Shown here in pieces: positions 39,988 to 52,640 of a DNA stretch of 64,000 nt. The position numbers were made by a program, and so were the translations under genes. The stretch lies in assembly GCA_036023115.1 (NCBI GenBank), contig JAYKKT010000073.1:16077501-16141500 (forward strand). Reading direction: 5' to 3'. Within the stretch, counting starts at the first letter, position 1, and every line of letters starts with the position of its first letter. A model generated the notes under the pieces. The model had not been told where the DNA came from. It ran no database searches and saw nothing but the letters and a program-made list of their open reading frames with translations. Source of the DNA: Brasenia schreberi (taxonomy: Eukaryota > Streptophyta > Magnoliopsida > Nymphaeales > Cabombaceae).

Positions 39988-41544
39988 GCTATGAAAATTC
40001 TTGCAAACTTGATTGTTATGGGATCAGGAATATTAGCCCGGGCTTTGGTACAAGCTTATCGCCAAGCTCGTATAAGTGAGTCTAATCAATGGCTCTGTTT
40101 GTTACTTTCACCTTCATTAATTTGGACTATAAAATGTTTACATGTAAATCTCATGATTATTACAGCCTTTGTAATTTCAATTTTAATCATGAGGTAGCAG
40201 TTGGCATCCACAGGGGCATACGTTTGAAAGTTTGTCGTTGTTTTTCTGATGAAAGTTTTGCTCTTTGTCTGCCTGTATGTGTTGTTCATTCACATGGGCT
40301 TTTCCTGGTTACATGCACTTGTTCAACAGCTTGTTATATATCTATTCTTCAGTGGATTGCTCCCACAAGGCAGGGGATAGTTTATTCCTTTTGTGTGCAT
40401 CATGATATGGAAAATGCATCAACTACTCTAGGTTATGAAAGTGACTCTGATAGATGTGAAATAATATTCGTGGTATATGCATGAATGGAGAGTGAATACA
40501 CTTATACGCATATATAAGAACAAGGGAGACATTAAGAATTATGCGAATTATCGATGTATCATATTAATGAGCCATACTATGAAATTATGGGAAATAATTA
40601 TCGAACGTAGGTTAAGATAAGTATCGAATACAATTGAGAATTAATTCAGATTCATGCCCAGTAGATCTACTATTGAAGCGATTCACCTATTGAGACGTCT
40701 TATGAAACATTTTAGAGCAAAACAGAACCTTCACATGCTATTTATTGATCTAGAAATATTCTTTGGAGAACCTTGAAAAAGCGAGGTATCTCATTGACAT
40801 ACATAAATCTTATAAGAGACATATACGATGGTGAAAAAACATGCATGAGGACTCATAAAGAAATGATAGACTCCTTTCAAGTTAAGATTGAGTTACATTA
40901 GGGATCAATTTAAGTTCATATTTATTTATATTGGTCATTTATGAGCTAACAAAACATATTCAAGATTAAGTACCTATGTTATTTGCATATGACATTGTGT
41001 TAGTGGATGAGTCTAAGGAAAAAGTTAATAGGAAATTGGAACTATAGAGAGAAATGTTAGAAAGTAAAGGCTTCCGACTTAGTAGAACAAAGACAAAATA
41101 TATGAAATATAAGTTTAATCATTGATTACTTAAAAATGGAATATAAGTTTAATCATTTGATTACTTCAAAGGACATGAAAATTAAGATTGACATACATTA
41201 CATCCCTCACAAGGAAGCTTTAAAAACCTATTATTGATTACATCCCTCACAAGGAAGGATTACTCGTCAGTTTTCTTGCTTCAGAATTGGTGATTCCATG
41301 TTTTCCAATATGTTCTTCTTTTCTTGCAAGTAACAGAAAGAAACTTGTATTCCATTTGTGTTGGGGATACTGATGGCATTTCGAGATCAACCTAAATCCT
41401 TGTCTTGCTCATTTCATGCAGAAGTACGAGATTTTGTTTGAGAAGAATGCCGCTAGTGGCAGCTTCTACCTTCAGTCTAAAGTTCACAGAGCGAAAGAGT
41501 GTCTAGGAGCAATATACCAACAAAAGGGCCAGTCAGCTGTGTGA
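39988..41544 (+). pseudogene. PAM16: PAM16 (mitochondrial import motor subunit), middle exon missing
   Basis: An exon at 39988-40069 encodes 'KILANLIVMGSGILARA', 'VQAYRQA', the hydrophobic N-terminus of plant PAM16, followed by a good donor (GTATAAGT). The terminal exon, 41422-41544, encodes 'KYEILFEKN', 'SGSFYLQSKVHRAKECL' and a stop, matching the PAM16 C-terminus. PAM16 is a J-like protein of the inner-membrane presequence translocase motor that binds PAM18. The ~50 residues that should lie between, including the 'EARQILGV' J-like core, are not visible; instead decayed RTE sequence (40480-41232) fills the interval. Joining the two exons directly would be out of frame, because the first ends one base into a codon. 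A start codon exon may lie upstream (the usual N-terminus is Met before Ala); alternatively ATG 39991. Probably non-functional. Confidence 0.75.
40480..41232 (+). mobile_element. decayed RTE LINE fragment (copy D) inside PAM16
   Basis: Similarity to copy C starts at its 'EEWRAS' region (near 27765) and stops at the equivalent of about 28505. Both the 5' part and the 3' TTG tail are missing. There are many stops and indels, the catalytic FADD reads FAYD (near 40980), and a short internal duplication occurs at 41097-41165. No target duplication found. The 3' loss means it is not a simple 5'-truncated insertion. Confidence 0.8.
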
Positions 41545-42284
41545 TTCTCTGTGTGTGTGTGTGTGTCTCTCTCTCATATGTATACACGGCTGGCTAATTC
41601 GTACAGATGTGTCTATTGATGTTTCTTTTGTATTATCTATAAATAACCTTTTAACCTTATAGCATGTCAAACTTATTGGACAAATTGCTAAATGGCAATT
41701 TTGCTAATACTGTCAAGATAAGTCTCTGAAATGTATTCGATGTAGAATTAACGATAAAGTGGTTGTTAATATTCTCTCTCCCTCTCTCTCTCTCTGGTTC
41801 GAACTCATGATTTAGAATACCGTCGTTCAGTCGTTTATCCTACACTACGATTTGATAATACGAGTAGAATTGGTATTGTCATTTTCTCCTATTATTGATG
41901 TCCGTACCAGTATGATATATTGGATGATACACTGCATATTGTTTGATATTAATCTTTCATATTATGATGTACAATATTTTTCGTTTCATTAATTTGTCAT
42001 TTTCTAATTCTTACTTTTTTTTTCCTTCACCGAATGAAGAAACAGAGGATTTTGCTGTTATCATGCGATAGATATCCTTGGGCAGCAGCACTCCAAAATC
42101 AACCCCCTGGTTAACTTTTCAGAATCATCTGAATATTGCCTCCTCCCCTCCGAGTAGTCGGTCCATTTGCTTTGTCCTCGCGGTGAGGGTGTGCAGCATG
42201 GTATGTGCCGAACGCCCGTTGGCAAAGTCAGTCTGTCTACTGGGATTTTGAAAGCCATTTGATCACTCTTGAAAAAGTCCAATT
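41545..42284. other. spacer between PAM16 remains and copia II
   Basis: Probable former PAM16 3' UTR, with short TG and CT runs (41550-41575, 41773-41795). Nothing else recognised. Confidence 0.4.
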
Positions 42285-42601
42285 TGATGGATCGGCGCTT
42301 ACCTTTCTGTTGTTCGGTCACCGGAGGTTCAGTGAGCGCAGCGGATGGTGTTGTCGCGAGGTTTCCACACGAGGGTTTTCTCAGACGATTTTATGTCTGT
42401 ATATATTTCACCTGCCTTTTTATAGGCAGTCGCTCCCCCAATCGTCTGGCTTACTCCTCTCGTGGCTTCCCTCGTCTGGGAGCTGTAACGGATGGCCGTT
42501 ACCGGATTTTCTGGTAACGACTGTCCGTTACATTATCCGACCTCTCCTCAAGTACCAGTCCAGCCGTTACCCAAGCCGAGAATGACCATTTCATTATAAC
42601 A
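42285..42601 (-). repeat. copia II 3' LTR
   Basis: 317 bp. The adjoining internal bases on the minus strand, CCAAGTGGGAGA, form the polypurine tract. Confidence 0.93.
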
Positions 42602-42764
42602 TCTCCCACTTGGCCATTCGAGCCAAGTGTATCGACATACTGATTTTTCTCCCACTTTTCAGGGATTTTCACTAGTTATGTCGATTCCTGATTACTATTG
42701 TAATCAGAATCTGTTGTGTGGTTATTTCCCTACACAACAAATCATCCGTTGTATGGTTATTTAC

Positions 42765-45700
42765 CTATACAACAACATATCTCAAACCCATGTTTCTAAT
42801 ATGTTTTGAGAAGAGTTCTTTCGTTATGCCTTTGGTTAAGGGGTCTGCCAACATGTCTTCCGTTGGCTTGTATGAGATGGATATTTCCTTTCTCATAACC
42901 ATATCATGAACATAGTGGTATTTTATCATTATATGCTTGCTTTTTGAGCAATATTCTCCACTCTTAATAAGAGTAATTACTGCATTGTTATCACAATAGA
43001 TAATCACCGGCTCATCTGTTATTCCAGCTTCAAATCATGTATGAAGCGGCTTATCCAGACGGCACTTGTTGCAGCCATATAGCAAGCAATATACTCAGCT
43101 TCCTGTATATGCAATGCTACACAGCTCTGTTTCTTACATGCCCAAAAAACAACACCACCTCCAAATAAGAATATTTGTCCTGAGGTAGATTTGCTATCAT
43201 CTTTGCTCCCAGCAAAGTCAGCGTCTAAGTATCCTACCACTTCCAGTTCATTTGCTTGAAAACATAGTTTCAAGTCCTTTGTTCATTTCAGATATCTTAG
43301 AATCCTTTTACAGTTATCCAATGCTGCCAACCTGGATTACTTTGATATCTACTAACAAGACCAGCAACAAAGCTGATATCAGGCCTTGTACACAACATAA
43401 CATACATTAAGCTGCCAACAGCTTGAGCATAAGGAATATTAGGCTTATCGTCTCCTTCACCGGGACAATCAGTCTTACTTAGTTTCACCCCTTTTGCAAC
43501 AGGTATATCTGTAGACTTGCATTCACCCATTTTGAACTTTTTGAGGATATAGTCATCTCTCTTGACTCAAGCATAAGAGTCTAGATCCTCTATCTCGAGA
43601 GATCTTTATACCCAGGATATAGGATGCTTCTCCCATATCCTTTATTTCGAACTTGGAGTTCAACCATGACTTGGTTTTAACAATCATTTCATTGTCATTT
43701 CTAGTCAACAATATGTCATCGACATATAATGATAAGATGACAAAGTGACTCCCACTGTTCCAAACATAAACACAGTGATCAAGTTTGTTAGCCACAAACC
43801 CAAGTTTTATAATGGCATTTTGAAAAGTCAAATACCATTGGCGAGGTGACTGTTTTAGGCCATATAGGGATTTTTTCAACCTATACACTTTATCTTCTTG
43901 GCCTTCAATCACAAATCCTTCGGGCTGTTGCATGTACATGATTTCTTCTAAATCACCATTTAGAAAGGCTGTCTTTACATCTAACTGATGTAAATTCAAA
44001 TCATAGTATGCAGATATTGCTAGGATTATTCGTATGGATGCAAATTTCGTAACTGGGGAATATGTCTCAACATAGTCTATCCCTTCCTTTTGCGAAAAAC
44101 TCTTTGCAACCAACCTCGCTTTAAACTTGTCAATTATACCATCGACCTTATATTTCTTTTTCAGAACCCATTTACAGCCTATAGCTTTTCTTTCTTTTCG
44201 CAAATCAGTCAATTTCCAGACTTGGTTTTTCTCAATGGATTCAATTTCCTCATCCATGGCTTTCTCCTAGTTTGTTGCTTCTGATGAATTCATTGCTTGC
44301 TGATAAGTCAAGTTATCAGTCAATTCATCTAAATCAACCGAATTACACTTCTTCTGAAAGATAAGTGTGATAATCCTTTAAATAGGATGGAGTGTCTCTA
44401 GGCCTCTTTTGTCCAATTAAGGTATCGGTAGTTTCAGGAAGTTCTTCTATGGGCTCAAAAGATGATTGGTCAAAATCTACCAAATCATCAACACACTCTT
44501 CATTGTTTTCCAAGATGTCATTCTTAGAATCTTCTAAGAATTCAACATCTCTGCTTTCAATGAGTCCTTGGTCCTTATGATAAAACCGATATCCTTTTGA
44601 ACCTTTTGGATATCCAATAAATATACACCTCAAGGACCTACTGTCTAGTCTATCTCTAGACTGATTAAGGATCTTAACACGTGCAATTGATCCCCATTTC
44701 CTGAGATGACCTAGGTTAGGTTTTCTTCCAAACCACATCTCATACGGTGTAGTGAACACAACTTTACATGGTACTCTGTTGAGTACGTAAACAACTGTAC
44801 TTACCGCTTCTCCCCAAAAGACCCTTGGTAGAGAGGCATCAATAATCATAGACCTTGTCATATTCAACAAGGTTCTATTGTATCTTTCAGCTACACCATT
44901 TTGTTGAGGTGTTCTAGGCATTGTATTTTGTTTAGTAATACCAAAGTCTTTACAAAATTCTAAAAATTCTGCTGAGGTATACTCACCTCCTCTGTCTGAT
45001 CTCAAGACTTTGATAGTATGCCATAATTGATTTTCCACTTCTTGCTTATATTCTTTAAATGCTTCAAGTGTCTCTGATTTATGTGCCAAAAGATATATAT
45101 ATATATCTAGAGTAATCATCGATAAAGGTTATAAAGTAACCCTTTCCTCGATATGTCTTTACTCTAAAAGGTCCACATAAATCCGTGTGAATAATATCTA
45201 ACAGGGTTGTTGCCCTTTTGTTTTCTTGGAAAAGACGTCATTTTTTCTTATATGCAAGCTTCACATTTGTTGAAAGTCTTTTCCTCAAATCCGGGTAATA
45301 AGTCAAAGTTGGATAATTTCCTCAACTTTTCCAGACTTATATGCCCTAGGCGTTTATGCCACATATTCACATCAACAAAAAGGACACTTTCAATATAAAC
45401 AGAAGATTGATTACTTTTATTATCGGATAACTTGAACAATCCATGTTTTACATCAAATTCTCCCGAGAATAAGATTCTCCCATGTTTTCCCACAATCACC
45501 TTATTAGGTACAAACCTAACTTCAAAACCTTTCTTTACTAAGGCAGAGACCGAGATCAGATTGCGCCTTATAGATGACACAATTAACATATTGGTCAATA
45601 CAATTGGTTTGCCTTGTACAAATATCCTAAAGGATCCAATACCCAAAACATTTAAAAAAGTATTATTTCCCATGAAATCATGATGTTCTCCGGATTGATA

Positions 45701-46653
45701 TTCCTTTAGATCAATTGCCCCTTCCTTGGTTTTTGAGATGTGTCTTGTAGCTCCGGAGTCTATCCACCAACTTATAACTAAGCGGTCCAAGTATAAGCAT
45801 TCTGAAATTATGCAGATTATGTCCTACTTCTCCGATTGTCCGCGTTGTAGGTTGTTTCCTCCACATTTCTTGTTGCGACAGTCCCTCTTGTATTGCCCCA
45901 TCTTTCCACAGTTGAAGCACTTGATCCAGGAAGCGGTTTCCTGTGATTTCTTAAAAGCTTGACCGCTTTTTTTGATATTCTTGCCAAATGTTTTATTTGA
46001 TTTCTTTTTCTGGTTGGATTTTGAGCTACACGCCAACTCATCCTAGACCACTAGCAGTTTTTCCCTTTTATTTTTGAGCATATGTTCTTATTCAATTGCT
46101 AGCTTTAGGGGCAATTCTGAAAGGTTGATTTCAGGCCCTAACCTTAAAGCAGTGGTGACCATATTCTATGATAGAGGTAGACTGTTCAGTTTAGTTGATA
46201 TCTACATTGGTTTGGGGATGACTGATTTTGCTACGACTAAATCCCTAGCCATTACCAGCATATGATTTACATGTTCTACTATATTTTCTCCTTCTTTCAT
46301 TCTAAAGGAGTTGTATTTTTGTAGTAGTAACTGCATATGCAACTTTGCAGTTGTATCATACTTAGTTGTTAACATGTCAAACAACTCTTTTGCAGTCTCA
46401 AATTCTTTAAAGAACCTAATCAGGTCATCCTCCATATAAGTTAACATTACAGTTCTTGCTATGGTATCGTCTTTTAGAAATGTTTTATACATTTCTAACT
46501 GTTGTTGGTTTGCATCTGGTGGAGGAGGACGCACTGTTTCCTTTAACACATACTCTACATCTTCTAGTGTTAGAGCTAACGGGAAGTTTGGAAGTTCAAA
46601 TCGTTTAGTTTTTCTGTTTTTACCAATTCGGACACATATATCCTAGAACTCAT
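42765..46653 (-). pseudogene. copia II gag-pol remains
   Basis: Read on the minus strand from a gag start at 46653. A deletion shifts the frame early in gag. The UBN2 gag piece lies at 46549-46202. In the zinc knuckle (about 45935-45890) the His of CX2CX4HX4C is Gln. The protease motif DSGAT is intact (45790-45248 frame), and the HHCC region is intact near 45340. Integrase frame 45119-44343 keeps 'SDRGGEY' and 'VAERYN'; a length change in a TA run near 45100 separates it from the upstream 'HTD' Asp. The reverse transcriptase frame 44257-43553 is intact, with YVDD. RNase H is at 43273-43019 ('GYLDADFAGSKDD') and 43007-42765. It is less decayed than element I but not an open polyprotein. Confidence 0.9.
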
Positions 46654-47429
46654 TTTTGTTTAGCAAAAATATTAATCAAGCGGTCTTTCTCTTTCTAAAG
46701 GAAACAAGGAAAAATACAGAGCAAGAAACATGTTAACTTGATGCAGAGTTTAAAAACAAACAATTTTCCTAAGGGTTTTTTCTATCTCCAAACCCCTAAA
46801 TGAATACTAAAGGATAAATTTGTAATTTTTACTTATTTGTCCCCTTTTTGTATTTTTATAAAATCACAAGGACAAACTTGTAAAATTATTATTTAGTATT
46901 TTTGTAAAATTCGTAACTGATCGGGGTTAAAATCGTAATTTTAACTCTCAAGGCGAATTTGTAGTTTTTCAAAAGGAACAGGGGTAAACCTGTCTTTTGA
47001 CTGAATCACAAAAATAATATTTTCCAAATCGGGTTGGATAATACCGTAAATCAATAGCCCCCGATATTTTTGTAATTTTAAAAAACGGCCAAGGGGTAAA
47101 CTTGTCCTTTACCGTGTGGTTTCAGAAAACCGCTGGTGGTTTTTGGAAAATCGTCGGCGGTTTTGAAAAACCACTGGTTTTCCCATCACGGTTTTTTGAA
47201 AACCGCATTTTTTTTATTATTATTATTTATATCGCTATAAAAGCAAAAAATAAAAAATAGTTACAGATTCTGGATTTTTCCAGAGAGAGAGAGGGAGAGA
47301 GAGGGGAGGGAGAGGTTCAGCCGATCATCGCCGTCTGCTGTCGGTTGTCGACTGTCGGGTTCTTCTTCTTTCGAGCACTTCAACCGGCTGCTGGCCGTTC
47401 GTCGCTTGCCGTTTTTGTTTCGCCTTCGG

Positions 47430-47585
47430 GCTTTTTCCGGCTTGCTGTTGTTTTGATTTTGGGGCTTTTTGTCGGCTTGACTCTGGTTTTACCTTTGGGG
47501 CTTTTTGCAGGCTTGCCTCTGGTTTTGCCTTTAGGGCTTTTCGCCGGCTTGCCTTTGGAGCTTTTCGTCGGCTCCGACTCGCCGG
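47430..47585. repeat. minisatellite in copia II 5' leader
   Basis: About four copies of a ~35-bp unit built on TTTGGGGCTTTTTGCCGGCT and TGCCTCTGGTTTTGCC variants. It sits in the same place as the copia I leader repeat but has a different sequence. Confidence 0.75.
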
Positions 47586-47683
47586 CCGGATATGCTCTGT
47601 CTTCCTTGTCCGACTGTCGACTCATTTCTATCTTTCTATTGTTTCTAATGTATCCCTCCCTCTTCTTTTTTTGCAGAGATCCA

Positions 47684-47697
47684 GGCCGTGATACCAC
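47684..47697 (-). promoter_or_regulatory. copia II primer-binding site (tRNA-iMet)
   Basis: GTGGTATCACGGCC on the minus strand, directly inside the 5' LTR. It matches the initiator-tRNA-Met primer site, with a central mismatch. Confidence 0.8.
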
Positions 47698-48009
47698 TGA
47701 TGGATCAGCGCTTACCTTTCTGTTGTTCGGTCATCAGAGGTTCAGTGAGCGCAGCGGATGGTGTTGTCGCGAGGTTTCCACACAAGGGTTTTCTTAGACG
47801 ATTGTATGTTTGTATATATTTCACCTTGTGAAATGACTGTCTTTTTATAGGCAGCCGCTCCCCCAATCGTCTGGCTTACTCCTCTCGTGGCTTCCCTCGT
47901 CTGGGAGCTGTAACGGTTGTCCGTTATATTATCCGGCCTCTCCTCAGGTAATGGCTGAATGGCCAGTCCAACGGTTACCCGAGCTGAGAATGGCCATTTC
48001 ATTGTAACA
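47698..48009 (-). repeat. copia II 5' LTR
   Basis: 312 bp, partner of 42285-42601. It has a short insertion (near 47825-47840) and a deletion in the CCGTTACCGG region relative to the other LTR. Confidence 0.93.
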
Positions 48010-49767
48010 CAATTGTGGGAACAAAGACCCAAATCCCATAAATTTCTTTTGGTTGTTTTTCGTGGTTAGGCCCCATGCTTTGAGATTGAGTTGGTTGACC
48101 CTTCTCTCTTGTAAAGGTTTCTCGAATCAAATAAATATATAATTCAGGCACGACAAGAAGAAAATTTTGACCACGAGGTGCAGCAAAATCATGTCAACGA
48201 TCTTGGAGTTTTGGTTGATTGTCAATTGAATAATATTTTGTTTCCCCGCTACGCGACATCATGGTCAAGTGCAAAGGGATAAGATCACCTATTTTCTGTA
48301 ACATTACAAATATCAATTAATGTATGTATGTATTGAAAAACATTGAAGTGAATGTCCCCACGTTGTGTACAATTTTGTTGGGGAGGTTGAAGCCAAGAGC
48401 GTGCCTAAGTAATGGAACTCATGACATTTAACTTGGGAGTCGACCCCCTGGCCAGGTAAGCTGTTTCTGTGTGTGTGTGTGTGTGGTGGGCTTCATGTGG
48501 GTTGGTGGCTTTTAGACTTGGGACGACGTTGATGTGTTTGCAAGTGGAAGGAAAAAGACAAAGATCAAAGATGGTAGGTGCAAAGCATCGTCGTCTTCTC
48601 TGCACGTTGCAGCAGCTACAGCATCTTTCAGGCTTCTCCCCTTTCAGTCCTTTTCCAACATTATGATCATCAATGGAGATCGAGTAATATGGGATTAGAA
48701 TTGTCAATCTTGAGGACCTTGGATATTTTGTTGTACCATCTTGTTACCAATGCATTTTCTTTTTTAAGGTCATATTCATACCTCTACCAGAGGCACACTC
48801 GGGTATTGAACTCATGACCAGTTTAGAGACCCCTAGCCAACAAGATCTACTCCTTTTTGGTCTTCTTAACAACACCTAAAGGTAATGGACTTAGAGTCAG
48901 TCCGGTCATGTCACACTCAGTGCCTGTCTTTTAGGGTGGGAAATGGACCAGGCCTGTCCCAAATCAGAACCAACCATAAGACGACCATTCCAACCAAAGA
49001 CCATATCGGTTTCGGGTTATCAGGCTGGGTCCTTGTTCATGTGTTCCATTTGTGGTTTTGAAGGAATTGGACCTTGCTCACAATTTCATGTTCAATCATA
49101 CGTCAAACTCAAAAACCGTCACTAACATCAAATTATAGTTCCAAAGACCTAATTTAAATAAAAAATCTTAGCACCAAGAAGGAGATGGATTATAGGAACT
49201 AAAACTATGGGCTTCACATGAAAACCAAAACACCCCTTTCTCTTATATTGCTACTTACCTTGCGTGAAAACCCAAATGATAATTTTACTCGTAAATCAAA
49301 TATAAAATCATCAATAATCTAAATCATTATTCTAACATGTTCAATTTCTCGTCTAAAAATCATCATTCTTTTTCTTTCTTACAGTGGAGAGGCCAAAGAC
49401 AGACGCACACCAAGATATCGAACTCATGACCTTCAACTCCCCTGAGAGCTATTGCTCTTCGTACTCTATCCATTCTTTTGTTCCCAAAGCCCTAAGCCTA
49501 CCGGGTTCGGGTCGAGCCAGACCCGCTGCGCTGACACACTCTCACTCGATCCAGGTGACACTGAAAAGGGTAGTTTTGTCCCTACAAAATTTCATGCTTA
49601 TCCTGTTAAATAATTTTCTTTATCTGAATTTTGTAATCCACGTCACAACGTCCACCAATGAGAAGCAAGCTTGAGGTCAGCATGACCGCCATCTTTTTGT
49701 CACTTCGAAGTCTAACATGCGTCGAGAGTGACGATGGGAGCTTCGACGTCAGCAGTCGACGGTTCAC
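48010..49767. other. spacer and upstream region of the ERF gene
   Basis: Contains a short TG run (48470-48484) and two stretches that on the minus strand carry GGTCATGAGTTC(A/G)AT, the box B phrase of the SINE-like family (48795-48850 and 49390-49435). No gene seen. Confidence 0.4.
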
Positions 49768-49773
49768 TATAAA
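49768..49773 (+). promoter_or_regulatory. probable TATA box of the ERF gene
   Basis: TATAAA in the context CACTATAAAGGC, 93 bp before the chosen start codon. A start site 25-35 bp downstream would fall near 49800, after the earlier in-frame ATG at 49782, which supports translation from 49866. Confidence 0.6.
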
Positions 49774-49865
49774 GGCACTTAATGGAGGAGGAGGAAGGAG
49801 GAGAAACTCCCTGGACTTCGGAGAGGAAAGATCGGAGATATCTTGCCCTCAAGTTCTCCGTTGAG

Positions 49866-50708
49866 ATGGACCACTGTCTTGACGACATAAGCTACCACGG
49901 CTTGGAAGATTCGTACTATTCCTCCGCCTTCCTCGCCAGCTCTCCATCTGGTTCTTCCCTGACGGAGTTCGACTCTTGGAAGCCCGTCGCCGTCGTCGGT
50001 ACAGCGGTGAAGCGTCGGAGGGTCGACGATTGTGATTCGTGCTGTCACAGCGGAGTCGAGGAAGAAGAAGAAGAAGAGGCGGACGACGAAGGGGAACGAT
50101 TCGTCCAGAGTGCGCTCCGATTCGACTTGCCGGAAATCGGTGACGATCGCGGGGAAGAGAAGAGGAAGAACAGGGAGCTCCCGAAGAGGAAGACTTCTAC
50201 TCCTTCGCTGCTCCGACTAGCCACGGCGAGATCGACCGAGACGGCACCGATTCAATCTGTGGGGTCTGCCTGCCTGAGTCCATGCTTCTCCGGCGAGTGG
50301 GAGAAGCTTCCGATCAATGAGAACGACTCGGAGGAGATGGTCCTCTACTGCGTTCTAAAGGAGGCCTGCGTGAAGGGATGGTTTCCTGCCGTATCGTCTC
50401 AGTCCTCGACTGTGCCGTCCACGCCGTCCCGGGTCGTGACGAAAGTGGGGGCATTGGGTCGGAAGCGGTACAGAGGGGTGAGAGAGCGGCCTTGGGGGAA
50501 GTTTGCTGCCGAGATCAGGGACTCGGCTCGACACGGTGCAAGGGTATGGCTCGGGACGTTCAACACGGCAGAGGAGGCCGCTTTGGCCTACGACCGAGCC
50601 GCTTACAAGATGAGGGGCTCTCGTGCAGTGCTCAATTTCCCACTCAGCGTCGTTGTCCCCGAAGCCGATCCGAACCTGACAGCCGAACCCAATGGCTCGG
50701 CTTGCTGA
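49866..50708 (+). CDS. AP2/ERF transcription factor, ERF group IX-like
   Basis: Intronless, 280 residues from the Met at 49866. An earlier in-frame ATG at 49782 would probably precede the transcription start (TATA at 49768). Residues ~202-260 form one AP2/ERF DNA-binding domain with '[18 protein letters not shown]', '[19 protein letters not shown]' and 'LNFPL'. The Ala and Asp of the 'AAEIRD' and '[10 protein letters not shown]' positions are those of ERF rather than DREB proteins. Before it, residues ~151-165 ('[11 protein letters not shown]', 'LKEA') match the acidic motif found upstream of the AP2 domain in group IX, including ERF1-type factors. An acidic run lies near residues 63-75. Group IX members bind GCC boxes and act in ethylene/jasmonate and defence responses in the nucleus; the exact orthologue is not assigned. 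The coding region is much more GC-rich than its surroundings. Confidence 0.93.
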   Translation: MDHCLDDISYHGLEDSYYSSAFLASSPSGSSLTEFDSWKPVAVVGTAVKRRRVDDCDSCCHSGVEEEEEEEADDEGERFVQSALRFDLPEIGDDRGEEKRKNRELPKRKTSTPSLLRLATARSTETAPIQSVGSACLSPCFSGEWEKLPINENDSEEMVLYCVLKEACVKGWFPAVSSQSSTVPSTPSRVVTKVGALGRKRYRGVRERPWGKFAAEIRDSARHGARVWLGTFNTAEEAALAYDRAAYKMRGSRAVLNFPLSVVVPEADPNLTAEPNGSAC

Positions 50709-51195
50709 GATGGATGCTCGCTCTCTTCTGTCTCGCTCGTCACCCGAGTTGATTCTGACTCGTTCTCCAGTGCAAATTTCGGGAAGAAACCAACGTGGGG
50801 GCCTGCTTGGGTTGTGGGACCCAAATCGGAGAGGCAAATAACCAATAAAAGAAATGCTGTCAGATTCCTCATCAGGGAAATATCAAGCCCTCTCTACTGC
50901 GCCGTTGATATGGTTTAGGTGGATGCCGCGAACCGTTGGATCAAGATGGATAAATATCGGTGCCAGTTGGGTGTGCGTAAATATTGGATTGGTTTGCAGG
51001 CAGAGCGTCAGCTCATCTTTCAGGACTCTCAGACTCCCAACTCACAGGTGGTTGGTTCGATTCTTCGGGCGTGCATATGGTGCCAACATGTAAATTTTTT
51101 ATTCTATGTAGTCTATAAAAAAAATTTCCGTTGTCTTATATAGACATGCTTATCATATTACTAATAAAATATCACTCATCTTGCACAAAAAGCAA

Positions 51196-51262
51196 TAGCT
51201 CACCTGGATATAAGATGATCCTCACAAGTTGAAGATCATGGGTTCCATACCGGGGGGGGAGG
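51196..51262 (+). repeat. SINE-like head (TAGCTCACCTGG family)
   Basis: Box A-like TAGCTCACCTGG (51196-51207), then 'GAAGATCATGGGTTCCATACC', shortened here to box B GGGTTCCATACC (51240-51251), then a G-run. Similar text is found at 53.8 and 55.1 kb. Confidence 0.45.
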
Positions 51263-51514
51263 GGGAAGATAAGTGGTCGTTTTGCTGGACTGGAAAAATG
51301 GAAACAAGTGTGATAAGATAAAGCACAAGTTGCATTATTGATTGGCAAAAAGACAGAAGAGAACACATGAAATCCACTCATAAAGCACAATTTGATATGA
51401 GAATTGGCACTTGTTATTTTATTAATTCAAGCTAACACATGATAGAACATGGCCCCTACGGATGAAGATCATGATATCAAATTGCCGTCTTAAGATGATA
51501 ATGTACCTCCAATT

Positions 51515-51548
<34 letters not shown>

Positions 51549-51710
51549 ATTGGATCGTTTTCACCACTGACGTTATATATAGTGAGTGCGATAAGATTGT
51601 TTTATTTTTTATTTTTTAAATACTTTTACAACTTTTGGAATTATATTTGTTTCTCAAACATAATTGAACATGAGTGGATATTGTTAATAATGGTCACTAT
51701 CCAGTTTTCT

Positions 51711-51753
<43 letters not shown>

Positions 51754-52541
51754 TATGGCTGCTGGTAGTGGTGGCATGGTGGTTAGTTCTTGAAAGACGG
51801 TGGTGATGGTGCCACAGCGGTGGAGGAAACTAGAGGGAAAAACTCTTATTTGATTTTGGATCAGATTTAATCTAAAATCTTACCCAAATCCAATAAGTTA
51901 TTACATTAGAAAGTTTAAGCTTCAAGATTTTTACAATATGCCTCCATTACTTCATATTTTGGAAAGCGGACTGTTAAAGTTTCAAAAGAATTTCAGCTTG
52001 CACCTTTTCCTTTTCCAAAATTCTCTAGGTCCCGTCCATGGCAAACTTCTTGAAATTTATCAACACCGTTCAACAATTACAGAAAATTTCCATGAGGACG
52101 GCCACCTCCACATAGCTCCACCATTGCTCACCACCATGAATTAAGTTGGATATTAGTTTCAATTGTTATAGTTTGCATATGCTTATATCTACATTCCATT
52201 TATATTCGAATAGTAGGGCCATTGGACCACATGTCACAAGCCGATTAGCTGTTTGTGGACCCTATCTGGCAATAGTGTGACACTAATACACCTTCTATGG
52301 TTTGATTAATCACATTTTTTTTGGTCTGAAAACGTGTCTATGTGTCAATATATGCTAGGATCCTTATACTTATGCACCAATTCAAATCTACATTTAATAT
52401 ATTACTAATTCTCAATATGTAACAAACAATTCTATATTGTGTGACCCTCTGGGTTCATTTGGTAAACAGTAATCAACAATCCAAAAATTCATTTTGGGAT
52501 GTGAAAAAAGTGGACGCATGCCGACAATGGCTAGTGAATAC

Positions 52542-52544
<3 letters not shown>

Positions 52545-52639
<95 letters not shown>

Positions 52640-52640
52640 T
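52545..52640. repeat. (AT)n(GTAT)n microsatellite
   Basis: A long AT run passing into GTAT units. Confidence 0.95.

Larger units (their letters stand above)
42285..48009 (-). mobile_element. Ty1-copia LTR retrotransposon II
   Basis: LTRs at 42285-42601 (317 bp) and 47698-48009 (312 bp) with TG...CA ends, and an exact 5-bp target duplication CAATT (42280-42284, 48010-48014). The internal region has the copia order on the minus strand and is closely related to element I in pol, but the LTRs match element I only in short blocks, so it is a sister subfamily. Total 5725 bp with no nested insertion. Several frameshifts and stops disable it. Confidence 0.95.

Noticed and set aside
40089..40484. 131-codon frame between the PAM16 exons
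   Set aside because: It does not contain the missing PAM16 core or any known domain; it is intron sequence ending at the RTE fragment.
47345..47797. 150-codon plus-strand frame
   Set aside because: Same cause: the tandem repeat of the copia II leader running into its LTR.
50355..50837. 160-codon minus-strand frame
   Set aside because: Antisense shadow of the GC-rich ERF coding region.
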